From contig JACVVK020000089.1 in the NCBI GenBank assembly GCA_018292915.2, forward strand, positions 485,501 to 549,500: a DNA stretch of 64,000 nucleotides, written 5' to 3'. The position numbers were made by a program, and so were the translations under genes. The notes under the pieces are model-generated. The model made no database searches, had not been told where the DNA came from, and saw only the letters and a list, made by a program, of their open reading frames with translations. Positions 22,301 to 36,300 of the stretch are shown here, piece by piece (position 1 is the stretch's first letter; the number at the start of each line of letters is the position of its first letter). The DNA comes from Batillaria attramentaria. Taxonomy: Eukaryota > Mollusca > Gastropoda > Batillariidae.

Positions 22301-23505
22301 TTATGTTCAGACAGCTGGATATGGTAATAATTCATGTGTTAAATCTGTTAGATACATTTTTGTGTGACTAAGGTGTATTTACCATAAAAACAAAGTCACT
22401 GGTAATATATTTTTTTGTACCTTTTCCTTCTGTGTGACTTTAAAAGTTTGGAATGAGTCTGTCATGTTGTAATGTTATGTTTAAGCATGCTCAGTTCTTT
22501 CTTTGATCACTTTATTCAGGGACACAGTGAAGTAGCAACTGTTATTTTTGTTTTTGCATGTATTTCAAGGGTCGGTCTTTAATTTTACTGGGAAACAATA
22601 ATAACTGGAATAAAATGTTTAGCTTTTTGAAGGGTTTTATTGACATGTTCCGTCAAGCAGAAAACCAGAAACATTTGAATCCATTTCTGTTCACGTATCA
22701 TTTATTATTGTTCATGTAGTTGCACTACATTATTATTAAGTAACCCAAACAATGTTCTTAAGAAGGTTTTATTGACCAAACAGTATCAGTACTCTGTCAT
22801 AATGGTGCTCATTTCAGTTTAACATGCCGCTTGACGTAAAGTTATGTTCACACCACTTTTTCATTGCATTTCTTTGCATCTAGTGAGTCTTTCCTTCTCT
22901 TTTGTGATATTGCTGAAGGTTAAGCCTTCAAAATAAAAACACAAAATGCAAACAACATCACTGGTTTGTTTTTGCCTTGAAATTTCAAGTCTGCAAAATT
23001 GTGACAGTGTTTAATGTTATGTACAAACTCACAACTTATTTCTTCAAATACGGCCAGTCGACAACTTGTATGAGAAAATCAGATACGGTGAAGATTGCTC
23101 ATGACAAGACACACCAAATTCATATAAAATAGTTTGTTTATCACTTTGCTGAAAACTGGGTACTCATGTCACACTCACTCGACTCAACTCTGTACTCTTG
23201 ACCATATATACATCTGTACATAAGTGACTTCTTACCTTGGGTTTGGCTGTATGTTTGTAATTTTTGCAGGTGAACGTCCATTTAAATGTACCATGTGTGA
23301 GAAAACATTCAATCAGAAGGGAGCTATGCAAGTCCACATGACCAAGCACACAGGAGAGCGATCTCACATGTGTGAGTTCTGCCCAGCCACCTTCGCACAA
23401 AAGGGGAACTTGCGAGCACACATTCACGTGAGCACAATACATTATCATATAATACAGTAGTAATGAGTGGCGTTTCGACAGCATTGTATTTTTTGACTAC
23501 GGTAA

Positions 23506-23544
<39 letters not shown>

Positions 23545-26500
23545 TTGATTGATTTTTTTTTTATATGCCTTTTTACTGTTATTGAAATTGTGAAACAGCA
23601 CTCTATTTTTCAAATGACTGCGTGGGTGTTTTGGAGTTTAACGTCCTTTTCCACCACGGATGTTGAAATGACAGAACGCCATCATGATAATTAGACAAAT
23701 TAAGTGTGCATACATGTTGGACCGTACAAGATTGGGGTATTGGGTTGGTTGAAATGGATAAGTGGCATGTAATATCTGACACATTTTCAACAGGGTTGAG
23801 TTTTGTTTGTATGATCACAACCACAGACAGCGGGACAGTAACTACTAACAGACTTATCTCCTTCTGACAGAGGGTGCACACACTGACCGCAAACAATGAG
23901 CTGTCCACTTTCCAGTGTGAAGAGTGTAGCTGTGTCTTCAAGAAACTGGGTTCGCTCAATGCTCATATGAGTCGAGCACACTCAGATCCTGGGGTGAGTG
24001 TATGCGTTTTAGTGGCTTCTGGTGAGACATGAAGAACGATACGTCAGTCTGATATAATTCAGTTTTTGACTTGGAGTCTTTCTTGTGGTGCTGTTTGAAA
24101 AACTATCTGCTGTCTGGTATACATACATGTATACAAATGTTAGCAAAGGTTCTTCGTAGTCTTGTGCAGTTTTTGACCCAGACTTTCCCTGTGCATTGCC
24201 CAGGAGTTGCCGACACAGGTGGAGATGAGACGAGGTGGAGAAGACAGCAAGGGATTGGGGCCCAATGTGATACAACAGTTGCTGGAACTGTCAGAGCAGG
24301 TGCCGAATACAGGAGAAAATGGTCAGGACGGGCAGAGTCTGAGTGCACAGGATGCGGACGTCAGGGAAGCAGTTCAAGCAGCACAGCTTCACGACCAGGT
24401 GGGTGGAGTATTGGCTGTGTGAGTTTTGCTCTGTGAGGAATCCTATGCCATCTGCAGATAACTTGTTCATTCCGTGCTTTTTGTTAATCGCTTCCATCAC
24501 GTTCTCCCCTAGCCGGAGAGAAACGTTTGACATTAACAGGGTCACTGTCTGACTATGAGACGCTTCGGTCAAAACCAAAGTAGATAATTTTTAGTTTGGA
24601 CAGACGCAGCAAACACACCCACACACAAACATCCATTCGTGGCACCCAAATGCCTGTACACATGAAATACATGACATAACTCATCATGCTTATCTGCCTT
24701 GGTTACCAAGTGTCTGTGCTAGGGCTCAGATTTTGTTTAATTGATTGTATGATGATTGCATTGGATGCTCAGCACAGCTGATCCATTGCAATCGTTTCAG
24801 AAATTTTCAACTTACATTGACCAATTTCTTTCAGGCCAACAGTATGGCTGGAGCATCGGACATCCTGCAGCAAGCCCTTGAGAACAGTGGACTGACGGGT
24901 GGAGTGGCGGAGAACGGTCAGGAAGCGTCTCTACCTCCTACCTCATCATCCTCGGCTTCAGTGGCCACGACTGGCAGCACCGTGCCGGCTCGCAGTACCA
25001 TGACCATGGCCGTCCATGATTCAGCCACCGGCGTCACCAAGAGACATCTCATCATCAGGAAGGTTAGAGTAGAACTGAACATGCATTTTGGATCGTGAAT
25101 AAGTGAGGGGTCAGCCGCTTGATTCATCCACCAATCAACATCTCATCAGAAATTTTAGAATGTGTTTTGGATTGTGGTTTAGATAACGATCAGCTACGGA
25201 CATCACCCACTAAGTGACTTTGGACAAGTTACAGTCTGTTTGGGATTCTTTTTTTCTGTCTTTCTGTCTATTTGGGATTTGGTTTTGTGAATTGTCAATC
25301 ATGGGCTTTGCCCACCAAGCTACATCTAATCAGAAAAGTTCAAAAGGGCCATGCATTTCACATTTTCAGATCATTGGTAAGTGAGAAATCTGTTACTAGC
25401 ATGACCAAGTCCTGTCTTGTCGGAAAGGAGACGACACATTCAGTACTTTGGGTAAATGAAGGACTTCCTGCAAATAATACAAAATTGAAATTTATGTCAC
25501 ATCTCTACAATTTTTCCTTGTAAGTATTGGATCAGTATTTATTTGTCTGAATCTCATACTTACGTGTACAACCTCGGCACACAAGTTTTGTTGGTATCAC
25601 ATCATCTGAACTCTCATGTCAATTATTGTGCAGGTGAATGGTGTACGCTGGCATCAGTGCACTTACTGTGGGAAAGAGTTCAAGAAACCAAGCGACCTGG
25701 TGCGTCACATCCGCATCCATACACATGAGAAACCGTACAAATGTACACAGTGCTTCCGAGCGTTCGCTGTCAAGTCCACGCTGACGGCTCACATCAAAAC
25801 CCACACAGGCGTGAAGGACTTTCGCTGCGAGGTTTGCAACAAACTGTTCTCTACCCAGGGCAGCCTCAAAGTCCATTTACGTCTGCACACTGGTAAGCTG
25901 CCTTTGGTTCTAGTGATGGTTTTACTGTTTTGGTGGCTTGTATTCTGTATGTATGTTTGTTCAGTCACCATAGTGTGTATCCATTTACAGCTAGCAATAG
26001 AGATCATTTTGTATTACTATTAGCCTTATTAGTTAGTTAGATATTAGCCTCAGCTGTTCAAGAGGGGTCAGGACTCATTACTCCTTATCGTGATCGTATC
26101 ACTCACAACTTTTTAAAGTCCCATTCATTCCTTGTAATACCATTTTTAAAAAAACAAAAAAAATTCAAGGGATGTATCAGCAATCAGTATGGCCGTCAAA
26201 ATAGTTTAAGACATGAATGTGTTTTAAAAAAGGGAAATTCAGTTGATTGCTACACGAACAGGGGTGGGAAAATAATCGTTTCTGCAAAGTTTATGGTAAA
26301 CTTGATGTGTTTTTTCCTTGATGATACATGGTAAGGATCTCCATTTTAGCTGTTGTGATCTATCCACAGGTGCTAAACCCTTTGACTGCCAGCACTGCGA
26401 CAAGAAGTTCCGCACATCTGCTCACCGCAAGTCACATGTTCTGTCACACTTCCGAGACCCGACCGATGCAAGCGCTCGGCCGCGCCGTGTCTTCAAACGG

Positions 26501-28111
26501 GCAGCTCGCAGTGAATTACTGCACAACATCCCTATGCAGGAGCCTATTCTCATCACTGAGACAGGTTTGTTGCAACACAGTTGCAGTACAAGGGGAATTG
26601 CAACAAAATTAACCCTATGACTCCTAAAGTGGTAGATTTCTTTGAGAGTGGAGGCAACTAGTACTGACTTGCAAGTGCCAGAATAGTGAAGTTAGTTCCC
26701 TTTTGGGTATATTGCCAATCTTCAAGTTCAACAAGTGAATGGAGGGGAGATAGTTTGTTTACATTGTAACAAAGAGATAAGAGTGAGATGAGAGGCATGC
26801 TGTAGGTATCAATTAGGTAAGCCTGTGTTACCCTTTTGGAATGTCTTAACCAGTTGTCGGTCAGATTAAAAAAAGAAGAAGAAATCAGTCTAATAGTGCT
26901 GTATCTTTTTAGTATTTTCCAGGTGTACAGTGTATGTGAATTTTCAAATGTCAAAAGTGGTAAAGTGCAAAATTCTGTCATGTTTTCTTTCAGGCCTGAT
27001 TCAGCAACCACCACGCAACAACATGTTCCCTCAGTACTTGGGGGAGAGCAGCAGTGTTGATCGGCCATACAAGTGCGCTTACTGTCAACGTGGTTTCAAG
27101 AAATCGAGTCACCTCAAACAGCACATTCGATCACACACAGGTCAGTGATAGAATGTTGCCATGCTTGCTTAGAAAGGATGTCTGGCATATTGCAAAAGAT
27201 CTCTCATCAGGGCTCTAAAACACACAATTGACACCTTGTTATTTGTAAACTGTACTTTGCAGAATGAGAAACAAACAAAAATCTTCAAGCATGTGGCAAA
27301 ATGAAAAACATATGAAAGTCTCAAATTTAATAAATGAAGTTTTCTACATTATTGCAGCTTGTATTCGTGCATATTGTTTTTTTTTTTTTTTTTTTTTTCA
27401 TTTTTCTTTTATACTGAGTGGGATGAGGATGGCCCAACTGGTAATGCGTTTGGTTTGACTGTTAGTAATGCTTTGGTCACTAGTTCAAGTCCCAGCTGGG
27501 AGCCAAACTTCTTGGCTTTTTGGACATTCAGATTTCAACTCCAAGACAAGCAACCTAATCTCATGATCTTGACATTGCAGGTGAGAAACCGTTCCGCTGC
27601 AACATGTGCATGCACTCGTTTGTGTCAAGTGGAGTGCTGAAGGCCCACATGCGCACACATACTGGCGTGAAAGGTTACAAGTGCCTAATCTGTGACACGT
27701 CCTTCACCACCAATGGCTCCCTGAAGCGTCACATGTCTACACACAGTGAAGTCAGACCGTTCATGTGCCCTTACTGCCAGAAGACGTTTAAGACAGCTGT
27801 CAACTGCAAGAAGCACATGAAGACACACAGGTGAGAAACTGACCAAGAACGTTAAGAGCATTCTTGATTTTTTTTTTATTATTAAATAAATACTGTGTGT
27901 TTAAAACAAAATGTAGTTTAGGATTTAGGGCACTGGTTGGGTGGTGTCGGTCATGGTTGTGGATGGGTGAAAGGTAGGCTGAGGCGACCCCCCACGGACG
28001 TTGCTAAATTGGGAAGCTCTGCTCAACACTTAACAGTCATACCTTGAGGATCCTGCATGACAACCAGAACTGGAACTTAACCTGAGGCAGTGCTGCCTGA
28101 ATACATGTGAA

Positions 28112-28146
<35 letters not shown>

Positions 28147-29919
28147 CTGAAATGCATATATATCTATATTCAGACATCTGCTTGTGTGTGACTGCATTCA
28201 TGTTATACATGTTTGGAAAACAGCAGTTTTACCATTACTTTATTGCACCAAAGAAGCAGCTTGACTTCTTTTTGTCTGATTTTGTTTCTCTGTGAACACT
28301 GGGACTGATGTTTCCTTTTTTTTTCCCCCCTTCAGGCATGAACTGAGCATGCAGTCTCTACAAGAGTCTGGACAGGGGGCAGGAACGGATGTGGTGGAGG
28401 AAGTGGGGGTGGTAGACAACGAAGAGGCAGTCACCACGGTGACCGGAACTGACACAGATCTGACCCAAACTCAGGGAGCGTCGGACCTGGTCGCGCTTCA
28501 GTCAACGGACATTGGCAGCACCACTACCATCTCACAGCACGACCTGCAGAACACTGCCCTCTCTGATGCCTTCACGGGGTCGGCCCTCGACCAGACGCTG
28601 CAGCAGACACTGAACCAGCAGGTGGGTGTCAGTATTGTGGCTGCCTGTGATGGCACACTTGTAAGACCCAGATGAAGGGGTGTGCAGCTTTCACTGGCTT
28701 TTGTCTGGTTCAGGCCATACTAATAAAGACAGGCCATACTAATAAAGACAGGCCTTTGGATTAAATAGGTGTTCATGCAGTGTAGGCCCTTCTTCCAGAT
28801 GAAAGAAATGTTGGTGTGCATTGTAGAAGTGTAAGCAAGAAATATATGTATTGATCTCTATGCAGTGACCATTTTAAAGCATTTGTAGTCTCCCCTTACT
28901 AATCAAATCACAGTCTAGGACTTTTGCTTCTCTTTGTTATATGTTTTACTTTTTCTGTTTTTTTGTTTTGTTTTATGCTTTGCCTGCATCGAGTAGGAGT
29001 AACCATGCTTTTGTGTGTGTGTGTGTGCCAGGTGTTTGGTCAGCAGCAGAACTTTGGTCAGTCTTTCACACTTACCGGTCAACCGACATTCGGACAGCTA
29101 CCCCAACAGCTTGGGGAGCAGCTCAACACGCCTCTCACCTCAACGGCCTTGACCTCTAACCTCAGCTTGCCTCAGAGCACAGCGGCCTTAACTGCTGCCC
29201 TCAATGCGCCTCTCATATCCAACATGGGCAGCGCTCAGCAGAGCCAGATGATGCCTGTTTCAAGTTCAGTGCAACAGACCCAGTTTACTTTCCAGGTAAA
29301 TTCAGGAAGCCTCTTGTTTATTTCTGTATTGGTTTTAAGTGTATGAATAGATCTATTTCCTTCTTAATCATTTTCAGAGTGGTCAGTTGCTCATCAGATT
29401 TTCAAACCTTTAGCTGCAACAGGGATTACAGAGTAACGCCATGTATCTGCTGTCATTGATTTGATAAGCACTTAGGACATATCGTCTTGTTGCTTTCTGT
29501 GATACTTTGTAATGATAATCTTCAGCCTTTGGTACACTTGATATATTTAAAAAAATAAATTCATTGTTGTATTTTTGATAGTCATGATGGTCTCGTGTTG
29601 CATTGGTCTTGTGATGTTCTGCTCAGTCACTGCATTCTCAAGCCGATGATGTAAAAGTCCAGGTTGAGAGTGTGAGGATGATTTTACATGTATAGGTGAA
29701 CTCCGTTTGTATTTGTACACTACAGACGCAGCAGATGGATGTTGGCTCACTGAACTCAGGATTCGGACAGGCAGCCACCCTCACACAGACCATGCCCACA
29801 GCGGCCATGCACACTATTTTACCCACGGGGTAAGTTGGAATTTACATGGTTTATGTGAATGTTATCATTGGTTCAGTTTCCTCATGGTATGTACTTGCTT
29901 GACTGCTAAATGACATTTC

Positions 29920-29970
<51 letters not shown>

Positions 29971-32711
29971 CTTTTACTTTTTTAGTTGTTCTTATGTAGT
30001 GTACATTGAGTGAATGGGTTGTTTTTATGTTTTTTTTGGGTTTTTTTTACTTCGGTTTTAGATTGTAAGGCGCCTAGAGCTCATTCCCCGGGGATAGGCG
30101 CCCTATAAATAGTATTATGATATTATTATTATTATGTCCAAAGACACAGTGAAGTGAAGTCATACTCAAGCCTGCGGATTTACTAGGGTTACAGAAACAC
30201 AGAATTGTACAACCTTAAAAAAAAAAAAAAAAAAGGATCGAGAGAAAATAAAGGAAAAATTGCTGTACATGCAACATTTCTTCCTTGCTTGTAGGGACCA
30301 TGATCAGCCAATGGGAGAATCAGAGACAGAAGAGAGTGGGGTGGGACCAATGATGTCACAAGATGTTGCAGAGGAGCGTCGGACATTCAGCTGCTCAGTG
30401 TGTCACAAACTTTTCAAGAAATCGAGTCACCTGAAACAGCACATGCGTTCCCACACTGGTAAGTAATCCTACTAGAGCTCTTCAGAATTGATATGTTTTG
30501 ACAAATTTTGTCCTCTTTTTTGTTGTTGTTGTTGTTGTTGCATAATGAAGTAGTAGTGGATTCTGCCTTGTGCTGTCATTCCTTTCAATATGTTTGAATA
30601 TCTTTGTAGAAGTTCAAAACTGAAGAAACGCAACAGGAAAATTTAATAGCTGCAGTAAAGGCCGTTAAAGGGAGCGTTTTGCTATATATAGGTACCAGCA
30701 ATATCGCTCATGTATAAGAACAAGAAAGTGACATACACGCGTTAATTTCATGATCGTTTCTGTTTTAATGTTAATCAGTCTCTTACCAGTCCTGTAGTTT
30801 GCATCAGAATGTTTTTTGTAGGAGAGACTTTTTAAAATAATGTGTGTTGTTCAGTTTTGGTCACACTGACATCTCCTAAAACATAAGTTGAGGTAAAAGT
30901 GCTAAGCATATGAAAGATTTCACACAATATGCAGTGCGCGGGTTCATTCACTGGGTTTTTGTCACATGTAGGTGAGAAGCCTTACAAATGCACCCAATGC
31001 CAACGCCCCTTCGTCTCGGCTGGCGTACTGAAGACCCACATGAAGACCCACATGGGTGTGCGGGAACACCGGTGCACCACTTGCAATGCCAGCTTCATCA
31101 CCAACGGCTCGTTGACACGCCATATGATGATCCACTCAGCCAAGCAAATGATCAAGTGCCCGTTTTGCGAGGAAACCTTTCGCACTGCACTGCACTGCAA
31201 GCGACACATCCGCCATGTTCACCCAAAAGATCCCAATACAGACATGCCTGGTACGTTAGCAGCTTGTACCCTTCCTTACACTTTCTGTTGGAAGAACTCA
31301 TTCAGAAATGCCCCTTAGCAGTTTGGAATGCAACAGTCTTTTACCCACTTGGCCCCAGACTGTCCATAAACACATGCTGTGAATGGGCACTGCGTCGCCT
31401 TTACTATAATAGGACATTTCTCAGGGGTCTCAGTCTTGTTTTTGCAACTTCTGGCAGATTTGAAACATGGTTGCTTTCTGAAATTTGAGTGAGTGAGAGT
31501 GATGCTATGCTTTTTGTACAGTTTGGGTCATTAATGTGTGAATAAATGCTGAGTTTTGGTGTGATGTCATGGAGAACTTGACCGATTACTATGATTAGGA
31601 TGATGTTCCTCTCGAAGCTAAGCTGGTCAAAAACAAAACACACAAAAAAAACCCCCAAAAAACCCCACCACTGCTGCCAAAAACGTTTATCAAAACAAAA
31701 CAACAAGCAAAACAAACAAACAATAACAAACTTTTACACTTACAGATTCTTGGCAAATTGAGACTGTGTGCAGTGTACACGTATGAGGCAGAACTTTTTT
31801 GTTTGTTTGCAGTCCTGGAAGAAGAGGATGAGAACCTGGCTCCACAGAAAAGTCAGGCAGTGGTTACTATATCAGACAACCACCAGACAGTTGTGGCCAA
31901 AAATGAACAGCTCACTGTATCCGAGAAAATCCTCATTGAGTCATCGGCGGAGAAGGATCGCATTAGTGAGGTAAAGGTAGGTAGTGTAACTGGTCTGTTG
32001 TCTTCACGGACAACTAGACATGAAATAGTCCCATTATATGCAAGGCTGTAACTAGGCGTTGAGTGTTCAAACGTTCACTCATGACTTGCTCATGGCTCGC
32101 TCGTAAGCATGTGCATGAATGGCTTGAACAATAATAGTCCTGTGTGATCAGGAACAGGTTTCAGCGGTACAGTCTGACCAGGGTGTAGTAGCTGATGCAG
32201 ACTTCTGTTTGTGCTTTGAATTGTGTTAAAGTTGTAAAACTGAAATGTGGTCAGAAGATTTCTGTCTGCCTGCTGAGTTGTTCATCTTTCTGTTGCAGGA
32301 CCCCCAGCAGATGATGCCTGGCATACACCACCACCAGTGTCCACACTGCCCCAAGTCTTTCAAGAAACCAAGCGACTTACAGCGCCACATCCGCATACAC
32401 ACGGGAGAGAAACCATTTGCCTGTCAACTCTGTCAACGCACTTTCACTGTCAAGTCCACGCTGGACAGCCACATGAGAACACACAAGCCGAGTCAGTGCT
32501 GCTTTTGTATTTCCTTTCTTCCGATTCTCTTCACTAATCATATGGGTGTAATATGCACTGGAAAATTTTGTTCAGCTGTGTCATGTCCGCTATGCCTTGC
32601 CATCTTTTAGTTTAGATTTCTTAGTTTAGTTGCATAGTATTAGACTTGGACATCCCACATTACTTTAGGATCTGTGTTTAATATGTATGAATTTATATGT
32701 CTAGATAAATT

Positions 32712-32759
<48 letters not shown>

Positions 32760-33330
32760 CCAGAAAAAAATTTTCTGCCATCGACAGACAATAAAGTTAT
32801 ATTGAATTGAATTGAATTGAATTGAAAGTTGGGGAAATGTCAAGGAATTTAGCTTGAAGGCAGTATAGGCCTCACACCTCTTTTGTTGGACTTTAACAAA
32901 GTTTCCTTGCTTGTAAACAGTTTTTGCTTTTTATCTTTAGTTTCAAAGTATAGTCATCCTTGTAAGTATTTGTGTACTGTTTGATTTGCATGTGATAGGA
33001 TGTGCAGAAGGGAGAAGAATACAGACTTAACAATGTTTTGAGGACCTTTGATTTTACAGCATGTTTTAAAGCAAATTCCTCAAATATGCTGCAGGTGAGA
33101 AGTCATTTGCCTGCCATGTGTGTAGCTCCATGTTTTCCACCAAGGGAAGTCTCAAGGTGCACATGCGACTCCACACTGGTGCCAAACCTTTCCGCTGCGG
33201 TCTGTGCAACCTACGCTTCCGCACCTCCGGTCACCGCAAGTCGCACATCCTCTCACACTACAAGGGTGACACGCCTATGAAACGTGGCCCACGCAAACGC
33301 CAGGCATCTACCACAGCTCTAGACCAGCAA

Positions 33331-33362
<32 letters not shown>

Positions 33363-36300
33363 GCAGCAACAACAACAGCAACAGCAGCAACCGTCACTGC
33401 TAGTGTTCAACACAGGTGATGTGGCAGGAGGTCAGCAGATCGGACTGGGAGGTCATGTTATTGACCAATCCCTGCTGTCGGCACAAAACCTCCTGCCTGT
33501 GTCCCTGACCGTGTCCGATACCATGGGCAACCAGGTGGCTGGGGACGGAGCTCAGGTTGGTGAGCTTTACTGTAGATCATTTTTGGGATACTAGTTGGAG
33601 GCTCTCTGCTGATTTCAATCCGTTTTGTTTTTGTTGTTTTTGGTGATAAGGTGAAAACAGTGGCAGTTACAGAAAATTTCGCACAATCAGAACAGTCTTT
33701 TCCAGTTCCTGCTGTTGGTCTTTTCTCATTTCCCTCATGCTGCATAGTGTCCTGATCTCTCTCATTGAAATGCCCTTCATGAATCTCCACTACTTCTAAC
33801 TGACAATATTTGTACTCACTAAGACAAAAGGGGACAGATGTGACAGACTGCAAGTATGTGTGTAAGTTCAAGTTTCTCTCGCTTAACCTCTTGTGTTCAT
33901 TCCCAATCTCAGTTTTTCCATGTATGCCACCACAATATCTGCTGCATTGTCACACTTGTTGTTTTGTGTTTAGTTGCTGCAGAACTTGGTAGAGGGGATC
34001 CAGCTTCACCTGACAGGCACCCTGCCCCAAGGAGTGCAGCTTGCGGGGTTGGAAGCGGGCCCAGGAGGCAGCATCTTGTCGCAGACCGTCCAGATTGACG
34101 CCTCCCTCCTGCAGCAGCTTCAGCAGCAGGGCAACATCAACATCACCATCAACCCACAACTCATTGCAACCCAGCAGGTGGCTACGGCTGATCCTAATCT
34201 CGTGCAGGTCAGTGTTATCAAACAGTCATGTGAATCAATCACTCAGTCGGTCAGTCACTCAGACAGTCAGAGAGAGACAGACAGACAGAGAGTATCAGGA
34301 ATGGAATGTTTGTAGTGCAGTCTGCACAGGAAGTGAGGTGAAATGGGATGGTTTGCTAGCTTTTATTTTTAATTTTTTTCTTAATTATTAAAAAAAAACA
34401 AAAAACTGACTAAATGACTGGACTGGAAATGGGAGACCACTCAACAAGTTCTCTGCCTTTTCATTTTGCATTCAGAGCTTTAATTATCATTAAGATAGAC
34501 TGTTTTGAGTGTACAGGCACACCTACAAGCGCAATGGTTCCAAGATGTAAGTTGGAATAGGCTATGACTCAGTATGATGAGTTTGGTGCTGTTGCTAGCC
34601 GTATAAAAGTGGTGAACCATGAAATGGCTGTTTCTTCAAGTAGTATGCATTGTAATCTCTGTGCAGGGGCTTCACCTGGCACAAGCATCGATGCCGGAGG
34701 CTGTGAACCCCAACATCATCGTGCAGCCAATGTCATCAATGTCCGGCATCAACCAGGCTGGCCTTGACCCCACGCACCATGGTGTGACCTCCGTCAGTGC
34801 CAGCGTACAAGAGGCTCACGATCCCACTGCGGCCACAGCATCATATGTTACCTCAGCCATCCCTGGGGATGAACAGGTGAGCGTGTGGTCACCATTTACA
34901 GGCTAGGCTGAGCTGCTAATCAGAAGTCTCGAGGAGAGAAGAACAGCACCAAGCCGATCTGCTGATCTAGTCTGCTAGCTAGCACTTGGTGTCACTGCGG
35001 TATGCCTTGCTTGACTGAGGTAAAACAAGATTGTGGCGACCATGCATTGTATACCAACCATGAGAAATTACATGAAATGTGTATAAATGGCTATTACATC
35101 ATGTGCATTTCTTAAGCAATGAGCACAATATGGAGAAAAAAAAAAGCTCCCGTAAAAAAGCCCCCCCCCCCCCTCCCCCCCAACTCAAACATCAGTGTAG
35201 TCATCCTGGATTTTCGGTAAACCGTTTTTCAATTCAGTTTGCCAAGCTGGAGTTAGCACCCTCCTGAGCAATGTTAAGTAGCACACCTACCAGCTCAGAG
35301 CAGCTCCGACTTAGCAGTGCATACTGTGGGCAACCTAGCTGCTACCTCTAGCTAGCTCCACGGTATGCCAGGCTGGTTTGTTTCTAGTACTAAAATTCTA
35401 GGGTATCGGCCTCTGCCAGTTCTTCATTCACCAGATGTTTGGCGTAACTTATGGTCTTGTGGTATGTCCAGTTTTACAGTGTGTTTTGTTTGACGTGCCT
35501 GTTCTCCCTTTCAGCAGCATAGAGTGGGTAGTGAAAGGGAGATTAAAGAGGGGATCTGTATACCATCACAACCACATGTAACGCTGTCATTGCTGTCATT
35601 AGATCTGTTCTGGATCTTGTCATTTGCTGCCCATGGTTAATTATTACCACCGTCCTTTCTCTACAGCTGGTGAGTGACACGCAGAGTGTTGTCCTAGTGG
35701 AAGAGGAAGAATCTGGACTCCAGGGAGAAGTCGAGGAAATAGACGATGACAATGACGAGGAAGAAGATGATGAGGATGGTCTTGAGACGGGAGAGGTACT
35801 GGACCCTGGAACGGTTCCGATGGATGGCAGCGTGCCTGGCATGGAGGGCACGTCTGAGGAAGCTGAAGGGGTGGAGCTGATGTCCCAGGACCAGATGGAG
35901 CTTGGAGATGGAGAAAGGAACTTTGTCTGTGGGGTGAGCACATGCAGTTTTTCACCTTGTTCTGATTTTGCGTGGGACGGGAACTTCTCGTAGTTCTACA
36001 TGGGCGACAATCTTTTATGTCTGTGACTGACATCCGCTTTTATATTTTCAAAACCCACCGAAAATTGTTGAGAAAATTCTGGGTTAAAAAAAAAAAGCAA
36101 GCAAAAAAGCAGCAACACAGGAGTAAGTGTCACATTTGGTGGATGGTCTCTTTGCCTTCATGACTGTCTTGAATGTTTTTGGATATAAGCAAATCCCAGA
36201 TGATATTCATCGGTCTTACACATGGAGATGTTGTACCATGTTTGTGTGTGACTTGACAGATTTGCTACAAGGGATTCAAGAGATCGACCCATCTTAAGGA

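Larger units (their letters stand above)
19991..23210. mobile_element. 3.2-kb inverted-repeat element in ZNF236 intron 5
   Basis: The left terminus 19991-20022 and right terminus 23179-23210 are inverted repeats, 31 of 32 bases (core GGTCAAGAGTACAGAG). The interior has no transposase frame I recognise. It does carry a degenerate ~195-bp tandem unit (about 22021, 22219, 22410) and six exact TTATGTTC motifs (20987, 21169, 21539, 22085, 22309, 22850 approx.). Subterminal or internal repeats of this kind can be transposase-binding sites. The element type is not determined; AT-rich (TATATA) flanks blur the target duplication. Confidence 0.65.
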
